DNA of 64,000 nt from Nocardia sp. BMG51109 (GCF_000526215.1 NZ_JAFQ01000004.1:2542001-2606000); one strand, 5' to 3'; counted from the first letter of the stretch, positions 34,662-43,437 are shown. Program-made: numbers and translations. Notes: generated by a model from the letters alone, not told the origin.

Positions 34662-34991
34662 CGGGATGATTCTCGCGAAAAGATCGCCCGCGCATCGGTC
34701 TTCGTGACGACGCTACCCGCAGGGTGAGTGTCCACCGCGCCTCCACATAGGTTGCCCGCCGCCATCCGCGCGATGATCTCGGCCGTCGCAGGGCATCGTC
34801 TCTGTCATACAGGCCGTCTACCTGGGCAGATCTCTGTGACGAGACTGGCAAAACTAGGCAATAAAACATACGGAATCAGTGTTATGGTGGTTGCGAGCAA
34901 GGAACCGGTGTTCCCGACTTGAGTCGCGATAGCTGGTCTGGCCCTCGGTGTAGCTACGGCAGCCGGGGGCTGCTTCGTGTCTGGGGAAGTT
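34662..34991. other. Intergenic, nothing recognised
   Basis: About 330 bp between the pentapeptide gene start and the end of the DUF3800-like gene. The segment around 34850-34890 is AT-richer than its surroundings and could be promoter DNA. No gene is supported. Confidence 0.3.
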
Positions 34992-35672
34992 TCATTCGAC
35001 TGGCTCCACGAAGTGCACCCGGTCCCTGACCACGTCGAACAAGGTTCTCGTGGTGTCCGTGTGAGTGAGGGTGCGGCGGTAGGCCGAGGACACCAGGTCC
35101 GGCAGCCACAGCAGTCGCTCCACCGCGGGGGAGGTCTGCAACAGTCGCGTCGGCTGTGGGATCTGCTTCTCCGCGATCAACTCTTTGTGGTTGATCCGGT
35201 CCTTGGTGCGAAAGTTGTTCTGGTTGCGCTCTTCGAGTACGAGCAGATCCACCGGCGCCCAGGCGTCCTCGCGCCCGGCAGCGAGCTCGATGGCCAGGCC
35301 GCGGTAGCACGCCCGTCGCGCGGTTTCCCCGTCGTGGTCCTGGCCATCGACGGGGACCTGAAAAGCGATGATGCAGGTCTCGTGTCCTTCGGCGAGGAAT
35401 TCGAGCATCTCACGGGTCTTGGTACGGCCGTCTTTCTCCAGCAGCGCCTTTGTCGTGTGCCACCAGGTGCTTTCGGCAATCTCGGCCAGCCCGTCGCGCA
35501 GTTCGTCCATCTGGTCAAACGCCACGATCACTGCGGTGAAGATGTAGAACGTCTCAGCGGGTGCGATCACCGGGTCCGGCACCTGGTACGACTCATCGAG
35601 GAAGGCCACCGGCCCACGGCTACGCCGGTACGCATCTTCCACGATGGCGCGTTTCGCCGCGTTCTGCTGCAC
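34992..35672 (-). CDS. DUF3800-like protein
   Basis: 226 residues beginning (GTG) MQQNAAKRAIVEDAYRRSRGPVAFLDESYQ. The FLDESY opening strand is the signature of the DUF3800 (RNase H-like) fold; later blocks DLLVLEERN and LLWLPDLVSSAYRR with conserved Asp/Glu fit the same fold. Members are found on mobile elements and phages, and no activity is firmly assigned. It is a stand-alone gene here. Confidence 0.65.
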   Translation of the reverse strand: MQQNAAKRAIVEDAYRRSRGPVAFLDESYQVPDPVIAPAETFYIFTAVIVAFDQMDELRDGLAEIAESTWWHTTKALLEKDGRTKTREMLEFLAEGHETCIIAFQVPVDGQDHDGETARRACYRGLAIELAAGREDAWAPVDLLVLEERNQNNFRTKDRINHKELIAEKQIPQPTRLLQTSPAVERLLWLPDLVSSAYRRTLTHTDTTRTLFDVVRDRVHFVEPVE

Positions 35673-35864
35673 CGAGCAATCCTAGAACTGCCCACAGACA
35701 CCGCCCCTCGGGTTCCCGGCCCCGGGGCAAGGTGCACTCGGCGGAGGTGCTGATGCTATTCGACGGTCGCAGATGACTCGTCTCATAAATATTCTCACAT
35801 GCGCATTTAAGCATTAGTAAGTTGAGAGCTTCGCCCTCGGAAAGTCTGGGGCGTTTTTCCGGTG

Positions 35865-36038
35865 CTACTTGTTCTGCTTGTTCGCCTTGGCCAGCCGGAT
35901 CGCACGCCTATTGATGCGATCCGACAGCAAAGGCAGAACCGCCACCAGGAGTTCCGTGAACGGCGGAAGTGCCCGCTGCACGAAGTAGCCCAGGGCGGTC
36001 AGCAGAGGCGTAGCACTGAGGAGCACAGCAAGCTCCAA
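35865..36038 (-). CDS. 57-residue hydrophobic protein
   Basis: Reads MELAVLLSATPLLTALGYF then VQRALPPFTELLVAVLPLL and a basic tail SDRINRRAIRLAKANKQNK. The start is a TTG at 36036-36038 with a good ribosome site (GGGAGGT) six bases upstream. One or two membrane-spanning segments plus a lysine/arginine tail give a small inner-membrane protein such as a small toxin, a holin-like protein or a transfer-associated peptide. It lies between the IF2-N/MerR-type gene and the DUF3800-like gene, downstream of a very strong hairpin. Confidence 0.5.
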   Translation of the reverse strand: MELAVLLSATPLLTALGYFVQRALPPFTELLVAVLPLLSDRINRRAIRLAKANKQNK

Positions 36039-36132
36039 GGCGCCACCTCCCTCTTCCCAAGGGGTGGTGAACCCGAACCATTACAGGCCGGGCTAAAGAC
36101 CGCAGCGAGTTCGCTGCGGAGTTTGTGGCCGG

Positions 36133-36175
36133 ACATGACGAGGGGCCCGCTCGTCGAGCGGGCCCCTCGTCATGT
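36133..36175. terminator. 43-bp near-perfect palindrome, likely bidirectional terminator
   Basis: Two 21-base arms (36133-36153 and 36155-36175, the left starting ACATGACGAGGGGCCCGCTCG minus its last base) flank a single central T. This would fold into a very stable GC-rich hairpin between the IF2-N/MerR-type gene and the small hydrophobic gene. There is no U tract. A smaller hairpin (CCGCAGCGAGTTCGCTGCGG, 36101-36120) precedes it. An operator or cruciform/attachment role is possible. Confidence 0.55.
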
Positions 36176-36209
36176 CACGGTCGGTTGAGAAGGCAGGTCG
36201 TGAACTCGT

Positions 36210-36866
36210 TTACAACGCGCTGCGGCGCCCAGCTGCGAGCACGCTCCCGGCGGTGAAAATGTGGCCACGACGACTTCGTTGCAGAGGTACGAGATGACCC
36301 CTCGTCACCCAGCTGCGCACAGTCGATGGAGCAACGTCGAGAAGCTTGGCAGCTTCGGCGGTGGTGATCCATCGGCCGAGGTAATGCGCCGGCACCCTGA
36401 GCTGCGGACGGATCGGTGATGTGTTCGTTCTGCGGCGTGTCCTACGTCGGACTTTTTCGAGATCGTCTCTGTCGTAGAGCGCTGCTCGCCCGCGGTAGCC
36501 GACATTCTGCAGGTAGCCGCGGGAGACCCACTTGCGGATGGTCGCTGGCTCTACTTCGAGGTCGGCCACTGCCTCCCGTGCCGTGACCAACTGTGGGCCC
36601 TCGTCCTCGTCCTCGTCCAGCATCAACCGAGCCGGCGGCGGATGTGGCCGAGGAGCGGCGGCGTAGCCGGGCATCGACAGTGGATTCTGCCGACTGGTGT
36701 ACCTGCCGCTGGCGACCGACTCGCGCATGCGACGTGCGACGGGTGCCTCGATCGTCGATGACGCTGACTTCACGAACTCGCCTTGCGCCTGGAGCGTTGC
36801 GAGCAAGTCTTGGCTCGTGAGGCTGAGCTGCCTGGCCAATTCATGTACGCGGATCTTGCCTGCCAC
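36210..36866 (-). CDS. IF2-N-domain plus two MerR-like helix-turn-helix domains, DNA-binding protein
   Basis: About 218 residues from GTG at 36866, chosen for the GGGAG six bases upstream. Residues 1-45 ([40 protein letters not shown]) form the IF2 N-terminal DNA/RNA-binding module. After a flexible linker come two MerR-type segments: [27 protein letters not shown] and [27 protein letters not shown]. Such proteins are frequent on actinomycete plasmids and integrative elements and probably act as regulator or accessory DNA-binding factor. Repeated motifs just upstream (36910-36949) may be its binding sites. Confidence 0.75.
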   Translation of the reverse strand: MAGKIRVHELARQLSLTSQDLLATLQAQGEFVKSASSTIEAPVARRMRESVASGRYTSRQNPLSMPGYAAAPRPHPPPARLMLDEDEDEGPQLVTAREAVADLEVEPATIRKWVSRGYLQNVGYRGRAALYDRDDLEKVRRRTRRRTNTSPIRPQLRVPAHYLGRWITTAEAAKLLDVAPSTVRSWVTRGHLVPLQRSRRGHIFTAGSVLAAGRRSAL

Positions 36867-36909
36867 TCGCTCTCCCTCGCTTCGCATGGGATTACGCCAA
36901 GCGTTCTAA

Positions 36910-36949
36910 GTGTGACAGTCTGCGTCAAACAGGTGTGACAGTGCGTCAA
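36910..36949 (-). promoter_or_regulatory. Two tandem copies of a GTGTGACAGT..GCGTCAA motif upstream of the IF2-N/MerR-type gene
   Basis: GTGTGACAGTCTGCGTCAA at 36910-36928 and GTGTGACAGTGCGTCAA at 36933-36949, centres about 22 bp apart. Read on the gene strand each contains TTGACGC, which may serve as -35 elements. Position (45-85 bp before the start) fits a promoter/operator. Confidence 0.4.
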
Positions 36950-37964
36950 CCAACCTATGTAGAGCGATCTTGGAATCGGAGGATAGTTCGGTATATGCCC
37001 TGTTCAGGGCATAAAACAACCCCGGAGGAGTCCGAGATGTACCTTGTTTTGGGCGCAAAAAGTCGCCAACACAGCAATTCTGGCATGGCCTGTGACAGAT
37101 TGTCGACTCGCTCCGGCGGGACGGCTATCCAGCAGAAGGAACGAGCGGGGCAAAGCTCCGAGATGGTTCACTGACCGGCGGCCAGGAAACGGGCCGGACG
37201 GGCCGTCGGCCTCCATCACCGCGCTGGCCGATGTCTCAACCGGCTGTGCCCGGAGTCGTGGCAGTGGTCGTCCCGCTTTCGGTGGGCTCGTCTCCCCGGT
37301 CGAGGCCAGGTGCCAAGCTGGTCGTGGCAAGCAAGGACGAGCATCCGCATCTTGTTGGACTGATCGGCCTCTAAGGCGAGCTCAGGAATCGTGGCCTGAC
37401 CAGGCTCGCTAGGTGGAGATGCTGTCGAGGGTGCCGTTGACCCAAAGGGTGGGTGGTCGACCTGCGCGCTGCCCAGCTGTCATTCAATCCCGCCGGGAAT
37501 CTCCCTAATATGTTGTCCCCCATAGTATTTGGTATGAACATCCTTTGGCCGGCGTGGCGTCGTGGGGATTGTGACTGCAATTTGCTAGCCGGTCGCTGCG
37601 AACGGTCACAGGGTGGTAGGAGTGTGTACGACGACGGCCTGTAGGTCGTGAGCGGGTTGGGTCCAGTTGCGTCGCATGGCTCAGCTTTGGTGCACCGCAT
37701 GGGACAGCTCTCGGTGAAACGTATAGCCCAGCATTTCTGTGCACCGCATGGGTCCGTATTTCGATATTTCGGTACATCGCACGGTTCGGCATTTCGGGCG
37801 GGCAATCTGGGAAAAATCGGCCACCGAACGCGCGCAAGTATCCTGAAACGGATCGAGGACGAGCGACTCTATGGGCTGCCGGGTTCCCAACTGTCACGCT
37901 GCGGCTTATATAAGCGCAGGTCTAGTAGCCTTTCGAGGCGCTCGGGCCCCGAACTGCCCGTGCC
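36950..37964. other. Gene-poor region before the tRNA-Gly locus
   Basis: About 1 kb without a supported gene. It holds an inverted repeat with 8-bp arms (TATGCCCT-GTTC-AGGGCATA, 36994-37013). It also holds a loosely repeated GTGCACCGCATGGG element (37690 and 37739, a weaker form at 37772). Composition is AT-richer around 37500-37560. Possibly remnants of the island right end. Confidence 0.35.
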
Positions 37965-38167
37965 GCCACCCTCTTCGGCGGCGTTGTGCGCTGGTCGGTG
38001 CAGTTCGGTACCGGAACATCGGCTTCCGAAGCAGCACGGGCACACCGCCCCCAGTGCGCGCGGACGACCATCCCTCCCACCTGGGAAGTTGGGTGTGTGT
38101 CGAGTCCGTCTGCTATCTTTTCCTGCGGGTCTACGCGTACCAACGCCGGTGTAGTTTAGTGGTAGAA
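37965..38167 (+). repeat. Right copy of duplicated tRNA-Gly locus, candidate attR
   Basis: Upstream region of the intact tRNA-Gly plus its first 23 bases. It is homologous to 12590-12792 with the final 24 bp identical. The tRNA promoter region (CTGCTATCTTTTC) is inside the repeat, so the intact tRNA is read from this copy. Confidence 0.65.
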
Positions 38168-38215
38168 CATCAGCTTCCCAAGCTGAGAGTGCGGGTTCGA
38201 TTCCCGTCACCGGCT
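38145..38215 (+). tRNA. tRNA-Gly (anticodon CCC)
   Basis: Acceptor arms GCCGGTG and CACCGGC pair perfectly, the D-arm is TAGTTTAGTGGTA, and the anticodon stem-loop is TCAGC-TTCCCAA-GCTGA with anticodon CCC. The T-arm is GCGGG-TTCGATT-CCCGT. The CCA end is encoded at 38216-38218. It is complete, 71 nt without CCA. Confidence 0.95.
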
Positions 38216-38385
38216 CCAGTTCTGAAGGCAGTGCACCGGTTGCGGCGGCACGCCGAGATTACTTGCCTCAGTGCACATTCACCAGTTCCGGTCGTCAGTA
38301 CGACGGTGGCGATTTTGCAGTGGCAGGTCGGGTGGCGCCGGGTGGTTCCCAAGTGCACCGGGCGGATATCGTCTTGCGTCCTTGC

Positions 38386-39510
38386 TCAGACCGCGTGCAG
38401 GTGTCGGCCGGTGGGTTGGCGGCGGGTGGTGTCGCTGGTGACTTCGGTGGTTTGTGCGGGGTGGAGTTCCGTGCCGAAGGTCAGGGCGTGAACGTCGCTG
38501 AGGGGGAGGTTCAGTTCGGTCGCGATGAGGCGGGCGTCGACTCTTGCCGAGCTGGAGCGGTTGAGTATCTGGGGGAACACTCGCGACATCTCGTAGGTCG
38601 GCATTCCGCCGGGCTCGGCGGTGCGGAATCCGCGGGCGGACAGTTCGATGCACATCTGGCGGTAGCTCCAGTCGGACAACCGGCCCGCCTTGTGGGCGGA
38701 GTAAGCCAGTGCCATCGCGGATACCTTGAACTTCTCTCGGGCAGCCAGCAATTCGTGCACGGACGGGTTGGGCCGCAGGTATTCGGTGAGGCCGGCGGCC
38801 GGCATGAGGAATTCGGAGGCGAAAGTGTCGGCCTCACGTTCCTGGGCCGTCGTCTCGCACGTTTCGCCGGCGTGGAGTACCAGGTGCCCCAGCTCGTGAG
38901 CCAAATCGAATCGGAGGCGTTCGGGCGTCTTGCGTCGTGCGAGAAATACGTACGGGGTGTCGTGGCGCCAGATCGAGTAGGCGTCGACGGCATCGGCGAA
39001 CGGGGGGAGGCCGTACACGCGCACGCCACGCGATTCGCACAGCTGGACGAGATTGGGAAGTGGTTTGGTTCCCAACCCCCAGACTCCCCGAAGTAGGGAC
39101 GCAGCGGTGCGGGGGTTGTCACCGGCAAAGGACGGTACGTCGACCGGAGGTAGTACGAACCGGGTCGAGATCCACCGGTCGATCTCGACCCCGGAAACCC
39201 CGACCGCGACGGCGGCGTCACGCTCGCGGGCGGTAGTACGCCGCGCCGCGCGGAACCGTACTTCTGCCGCGACCAGCTCGGGGGCACCACCGCGTTCGAA
39301 GTATGCCGCGGGGAACCCCAGCACCTCCTCCAACGTGTGCGCGACACCGAGCGGCGCCAGCCCGGACTCATACTTCGCCACCGTGCGGGGAGTAACCGAG
39401 AGCCGTTGGGCAAGTTCAGCTTTGGTTATCCCCCGCCGCATGCGGGCGAGCTGAATTCGTTCCGGGTCGAGGAACCTCCTAGGCGACCTCGACGACTCGG
39501 AAGTCGACAT
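38386..39510 (-). CDS. XRE helix-turn-helix plus ImmA/IrrE metallopeptidase (second module)
   Basis: 374 residues from ATG at 39510, which has GGAGG seven bases upstream and overlaps the upstream gene by 32 bp. Helix-turn-helix: RIQLARMRRGITKAELAQRLSVTPRTVAKYESG. Peptidase: FDLAHELGHLVLHAGE (HExxH) with EREADTFASEFLMPAA carrying the third ligand. Same architecture as 28368-29537 but clearly diverged, and outside the proposed island. It likely controls a repressor or stress response; its partner may be the protein encoded just upstream. Confidence 0.9.
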   Translation of the reverse strand: MSTSESSRSPRRFLDPERIQLARMRRGITKAELAQRLSVTPRTVAKYESGLAPLGVAHTLEEVLGFPAAYFERGGAPELVAAEVRFRAARRTTARERDAAVAVGVSGVEIDRWISTRFVLPPVDVPSFAGDNPRTAASLLRGVWGLGTKPLPNLVQLCESRGVRVYGLPPFADAVDAYSIWRHDTPYVFLARRKTPERLRFDLAHELGHLVLHAGETCETTAQEREADTFASEFLMPAAGLTEYLRPNPSVHELLAAREKFKVSAMALAYSAHKAGRLSDWSYRQMCIELSARGFRTAEPGGMPTYEMSRVFPQILNRSSSARVDARLIATELNLPLSDVHALTFGTELHPAQTTEVTSDTTRRQPTGRHLHAV

Positions 39511-40150
39511 CTTGACCTCCAATGTCGAGCGGTTGTTCACCGGCCGTTTGCGGCTTCCAGAAATCAAGGACGACCCGCACCTTCCATCCCGTGAACTGTC
39601 CGGCATCTTCGTCGAAGCCTAGCGGCAGAGATACCTCGCTCCGCACCCCCTCGTCGGTGCGGTGGTAAACGAGGAACCACGGGCCCGGCGGCGGAAAGTC
39701 GCTACCGGTGGGATGGGAGACGGGGCGCAGTGCCTCGACGGTTATCAATGGCTCGATCCCGTGGACAGCCTCCGCGGTCGCTTTGCCCTTCCGCCTGGCG
39801 GCGAAGGGGCCGAACGGGTGGTCGATCACTCCGGTGGCCTCGGTGCCGCCCAGGGTGGACAGGGTGTACGAGTGACCGATTCGCCTGGAGACCGGCCTGT
39901 TCTGCGGATCGACACCGATCCAGCGATGGGTGCTTGCGAGTTTCTCCCGCAACGCGCCTACGACATGTATCCATCGTGTGAGTCCGGGCGCGATGGTCGG
40001 ATGGTGGCGAGTGATGTTGCCCGCCATGATTTCTCCCGCCTCGAGCGCCGCGGCGATGTCGGTGACGTCGAGGTCCATCTTGCGGAGGTAATCGGGTGCG
40101 TCCTCGGGTCTGATGATGACGGGTCCGTATTGCTGCGCCGGCTCGGTCAC
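39479..40150 (-). CDS. Hypothetical protein coupled to the second ImmA/IrrE gene
   Basis: 223 residues. The GTG at 40150 is preferred because an AAGGGGGGAT ribosome site sits just upstream; an ATG at 40174 exists but has none. Alpha/beta protein with a basic helix region (VTDIAAALEAGEIMAGNITRHHPTIAPGLTRWIHVVGALREKLAS) and a beta-rich C-terminus (VRVVLDFWKPQTAG...DVDFRVVEVA). Not similar to the companion of the first module. Its stop lies inside the start of the peptidase gene, so they are co-translated. Function unknown. Confidence 0.65.
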   Translation of the reverse strand: MTEPAQQYGPVIIRPEDAPDYLRKMDLDVTDIAAALEAGEIMAGNITRHHPTIAPGLTRWIHVVGALREKLASTHRWIGVDPQNRPVSRRIGHSYTLSTLGGTEATGVIDHPFGPFAARRKGKATAEAVHGIEPLITVEALRPVSHPTGSDFPPPGPWFLVYHRTDEGVRSEVSLPLGFDEDAGQFTGWKVRVVLDFWKPQTAGEQPLDIGGQDVDFRVVEVA

Positions 40151-40396
40151 GAGTAATCCCCCCTTGTCTGTCATGAAGCCTCAAATTCCTGTATGAAACC
40201 AGAATATTACGTGGTCAAGGGCGGTATCGGAAGGAACCGGTTCGAGCGGCAGAACGGGCTCACATGCGGGACGACCGGCCACGGCGAGTCGGCCGGCGGC
40301 AGATCGTCGGGTCGCCGCACCGTCCGGCAAGGTCGTGCCGTTGTACCGTCGGCCGGGTCGAGTACGTGGTGGGGCGGTTCCTGGCAGACTCACGGC

Positions 40397-41347
40397 ATGG
40401 CTGGATCTCCGGATCGGAACGGGCTTCGAGGTCGGGTTGCGGTGGTGGCGGGGGCCACGCGCGGCGCTGGTCGGGGGATCGCCGCGGCATTGGGGGAGTT
40501 GGGGGCGACGGTCGTGTGCACGGGGCGGACCAGCAGAGCTGGTGATCCGGCGATTCGGTCCGATTACCAGCGGAACGAAACCATCGAGGAGACTGCGGAA
40601 CTGGTGACCGAACTCGGCGGCATCGGTGTTCCGGTGCAGGTCGATCACCTGGATTCGAAACAGGTTGCGCGGCTGGCGCAACGGTTGCGTGCGGACTACG
40701 GACATATCGATGTGCTGGTGAACGACATCTGGGGTGCCGAAGTGTTGAAAGGCCCTCCGCCGACGTGGAATACACCGATCTGGCGCCACGATCCGGATAC
40801 CGGACTGCGCATTCTGCGGCTGGCGATCGACACCCACTTGATCACCTCGCATCACCTGCTGCCGCTGCTGGTGGATCGGCCGGGCGGGCTGCTGGTCGAG
40901 ATCACCGATGGAACGGCGGAATTCAACGCCGACCGGTACCGCATCTCGGTGTACTACGACTTGGCGAAGGTCGCGGTGAACAGGCTGGCGTTCTCCCAGG
41001 GACACGAACTCGAACCGCACGGCGCCACTGCGGTGGCGGTAACCCCTGGCTGGCTGAGGTCGGAGATGATGCTGGACAACTTCGGTGTCACCGAGGGCAA
41101 CTGGCGCGCCGCACTCGACGGCTCGATCGAGGGTTATCCACAGGCGCCGGAAGGTTTCACCGAGTCGGAGTCGCCCCGGTACGTGGGCCGCGGAATTGCA
41201 GCCCTCGCCGCAGACCCGAACCGGGCCCGCTGGAACCAAAAGTCGGTCACCGCTGCCGAACTCGCTCGCGAGTACGGCTGCACCGACATCGACGGAACCC
41301 AGCCCGACGCCTGGGCTGCCCAGGAAACCCGACCTCGAACGGACTGA
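40397..41347 (+). CDS. SDR-family oxidoreductase
   Basis: 316 residues from ATG at 40397; the frame is open upstream but without coding character. The NAD(P)-binding glycine motif is AGATRGAGRGIA (TGxxxGxG type), N-D-I-W-G follows the fourth strand in place of the usual NNAG, and the catalytic Y-x-x-x-K is YYDLAK. Atypical SDR features: a C-terminal extension (TDIDGTQPDAW...) and WRHDPDTGLRILRLAID before the active site. It probably oxidises or reduces an alcohol/ketone; the substrate is unknown. Confidence 0.85.
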   Translation: MAGSPDRNGLRGRVAVVAGATRGAGRGIAAALGELGATVVCTGRTSRAGDPAIRSDYQRNETIEETAELVTELGGIGVPVQVDHLDSKQVARLAQRLRADYGHIDVLVNDIWGAEVLKGPPPTWNTPIWRHDPDTGLRILRLAIDTHLITSHHLLPLLVDRPGGLLVEITDGTAEFNADRYRISVYYDLAKVAVNRLAFSQGHELEPHGATAVAVTPGWLRSEMMLDNFGVTEGNWRAALDGSIEGYPQAPEGFTESESPRYVGRGIAALAADPNRARWNQKSVTAAELAREYGCTDIDGTQPDAWAAQETRPRTD

Positions 41348-41686
41348 CTGCCGGTGTCGACCACGGAGCAGCGACGAGGACCGCGATCGCACGTCGGCAA
41401 GTGATCGGTTTCGAAGACGCCAACCATGCGTTCTGTGCTGACCGCCGACGAGAAGGAGGTCGCCGAGCTGGTGAAGAAGGCCGCGGTGCGAGCGACCGTC
41501 CAGCCTATTTCTATAACATGTTCTAATTTCATGTGATAGCGTGACCGCCCGTGCATCCGCCGGCCGGCGGCCGCGCGACGACCGGTGATTCCGGCCGGGT
41601 CGACGGCGGTGGCCGGTGCGGCGGGGCTGCGGCATGTCTCGGGGCCCGAAATGCCTTGGGTCCCAGCGCTGGGAACGGAGGTTCTG
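41348..41686. other. Intergenic region with a possible small ORF
   Basis: About 340 bp. A 36-codon frame (41426-41536, MRSVLTADEKEVAELVKKAA...) looks amphipathic but has no clear ribosome site, and I do not call it a gene. A KstR-like 14-bp motif lies at 41512-41525. The promoter of the DUF3556 gene should be here. Confidence 0.35.
41512..41525. promoter_or_regulatory. KstR-like operator motif
   Basis: TATAACATGTTCTA fits the TnnAACnnGTTnnA pattern known for the mycobacterial sterol-catabolism repressor KstR. It is about 160 bp before the DUF3556 gene. One match to a short pattern can be chance. Confidence 0.35.
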
Positions 41687-43405
41687 ATGGGGTTGATGGC
41701 GCCCGATCTGCCGGTGGTCGACATGGAGCAGTGGAGTAAGGGCACCCGCAGCGAGCGGATCCGGCCGATGGCGCGGCACTGGGCGGAGGTCGGGTTCGGC
41801 ACGCCGGTGGTGATGCACCTGTTCTATGTGGTCAAGATCCTCCTCTACATTCTCGGCGGCTGGTTGTTCGCGCTGGCCACCAGCGGTGTCGACGGCTTCA
41901 CCGAGGTGGGGTCCTGGTGGTCGGAGCCGATCGTCTTCGAGAAGGTCGTGCTGTACACGATGCTGTTCGAGGTGGTCGGGCTCGGCTGCGGGTTCGGCCC
42001 GCTGAACAACCGGTTCTTCCCGCCGATGGGCTCGATCCTGTATTGGTTGCGGCCCCACACGATTCGACTGCCGCCGTGGCCGGGCCGCATACCCCTGACC
42101 CGCGGCGACAACCGGTCCCCGGTGGACATCGCGCTCTATGCGGCGCTGCTCGTCCTGCTCGTGTGGGCCCTGCTGTCCGACGGCACCGGCCCGGTCCCGG
42201 AACTGGACACCACCGTCGGCCTGCTGCCGGTGTGGCAGATCGCCGCGATCCTCGGCGTGCTGGCGGTGCTGGGGCTGCGCGACAAGGTGATCTTCCTGGC
42301 CGCCCGCGGCGAGGTCTACGGGTCGCTGGCGGTCGCCTTCCTGTTCGCCGGCGCCGACGTGGTGGTCGGGGCGAAGCTCGTCTTCCTCGTCATCTGGGTG
42401 GGCGCGGCCACGTCGAAGCTGAACCGGCACTTCCCGTTCGTGATATCCACCATGATGTCCAACAGCCCGCTGGTCCGGCCGCGGGCGATCAAGCGCCGGT
42501 TCTTCGAGAAGTTCCCCGACGACCTGCGTCCGGGACGATGGTCGCGGGTCGTGGCGCATACCAGCACGGCGATCGAGATGCTCGTCCCGCTGGTGCTGTT
42601 CTTCTCCGGCGGCGGGTGGCTCACGACGGTCGCCGCCGTCGTGATGGTGATCTTCCACCTGGGGATCCTGACCGCCATCCCGATGGGCGTGCCCCTGGAG
42701 TGGAACGTCTTCATGATCTTCGGCATGGCGACGCTGTTCGTCGGGCACGCCGACCTCGGGCTCGGCGACCTGAACCATCCGGTGCCGGTGGCCGCGCTGT
42801 TCCTGGTCCTCGTCGGCACCGTGATCACCGGAAACCTGATGCCGCGCAAGGTTTCCTTCCTGCCCGGCATGCGGTACTACGCCGGCAACTGGGACACCAC
42901 GCTGTGGTGCGTCAGACCGTCGGCGTCGCAGAAGATCGGCGCGGGCGTCGTGGCGATCGCCGGCATGCCCCAGGCGCAACTGGAGCGGTACTACGGCAAG
43001 GACCGCGCGCAGATCCCCCTCTATCTCGGATACGCCTTCCGCTCCATGAACACGCACGGCCGCGCGCTGTTCACCCTCGCCCACCGCGCCATGGCCGACG
43101 GCCGCGAGGAGGACTACACGATCACCGACGGCGAACGGATCTGCAGCACCGCGATCGGCTGGAACTTCGGCGACGGTCACATGCACAACGAACAGCTGAT
43201 CGCCGCCCTGCAGAAGCGGTGCCGGTTCGAGCCGGGCGAGGTGCGGGTCGTCCTGCTCGACGGCCAGCCGATCCACCGGCAGGAGCAGGAGTATCGCCTC
43301 GTCGACGCAGCCACGGGTGAGTTCGAGCGGGGCGTGGTGCGGGTGGACGACATGGTGACCCGGCAGCCGTGGGACGACACCGTCCCGGTGCATGTCGAGC
43401 AGTAG
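41687..43405 (+). CDS. DUF3556 family membrane protein
   Basis: 572 residues from ATG at 41687 (GGAGG five bases upstream). The N-terminal part has eight or so hydrophobic helices (for example VVMHLFYVVKILLYILGGWLFALA, DIALYAALLVLLVWALL, WQIAAILGVLAVLGL, TAIEMLVPLVLFF). A soluble C-terminal ~190 residues follow with NLMPRKVSFLPGMRYYAGNWDTTLWC and TAIGWNFGDGHMHNEQLIAALQKRC. This is the pattern I know as DUF3556, common in mycobacteria and Nocardia. The conserved Trp/His-rich C-terminus hints at an enzyme acting on a lipid. Function unknown. Confidence 0.8.
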   Translation: MGLMAPDLPVVDMEQWSKGTRSERIRPMARHWAEVGFGTPVVMHLFYVVKILLYILGGWLFALATSGVDGFTEVGSWWSEPIVFEKVVLYTMLFEVVGLGCGFGPLNNRFFPPMGSILYWLRPHTIRLPPWPGRIPLTRGDNRSPVDIALYAALLVLLVWALLSDGTGPVPELDTTVGLLPVWQIAAILGVLAVLGLRDKVIFLAARGEVYGSLAVAFLFAGADVVVGAKLVFLVIWVGAATSKLNRHFPFVISTMMSNSPLVRPRAIKRRFFEKFPDDLRPGRWSRVVAHTSTAIEMLVPLVLFFSGGGWLTTVAAVVMVIFHLGILTAIPMGVPLEWNVFMIFGMATLFVGHADLGLGDLNHPVPVAALFLVLVGTVITGNLMPRKVSFLPGMRYYAGNWDTTLWCVRPSASQKIGAGVVAIAGMPQAQLERYYGKDRAQIPLYLGYAFRSMNTHGRALFTLAHRAMADGREEDYTITDGERICSTAIGWNFGDGHMHNEQLIAALQKRCRFEPGEVRVVLLDGQPIHRQEQEYRLVDAATGEFERGVVRVDDMVTRQPWDDTVPVHVEQ

Positions 43406-43437
43406 GCCGAAGATCTGTTGTTCGCCTAACGAATCCC

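Larger units (their letters stand above)
12769..38167. mobile_element. Candidate genomic island bounded by duplicated tRNA-Gly 5' end
   Basis: The boundaries are the 24-bp identical repeats at 12769-12792 and 38144-38167. A tyrosine recombinase lies 680 bp inside the left end, the usual place for an integrase. The content is accessory: STAND/radical SAM cluster, WXG100 effector cassette, a second recombinase, broken resolvase, IF2-N/MerR-type protein. No replication or conjugation gene was recognised, so if it was once an integrative element it is now non-self-transmissible, or several elements have accreted. The duplicated portion is the 5' side of the tRNA, whereas most tRNA-integrating elements duplicate the 3' end. 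Confidence 0.5.

Noticed and set aside
34728..34922. 64-residue ORF between pentapeptide and DUF3800-like genes
   Set aside because: No domain, no ribosome site and atypical codon choice; treated as non-coding.
41426..41536. 36-residue ORF before the DUF3556 gene
   Set aside because: Amphipathic look but no clear ribosome site and it overlaps a possible operator; not enough to call a gene.
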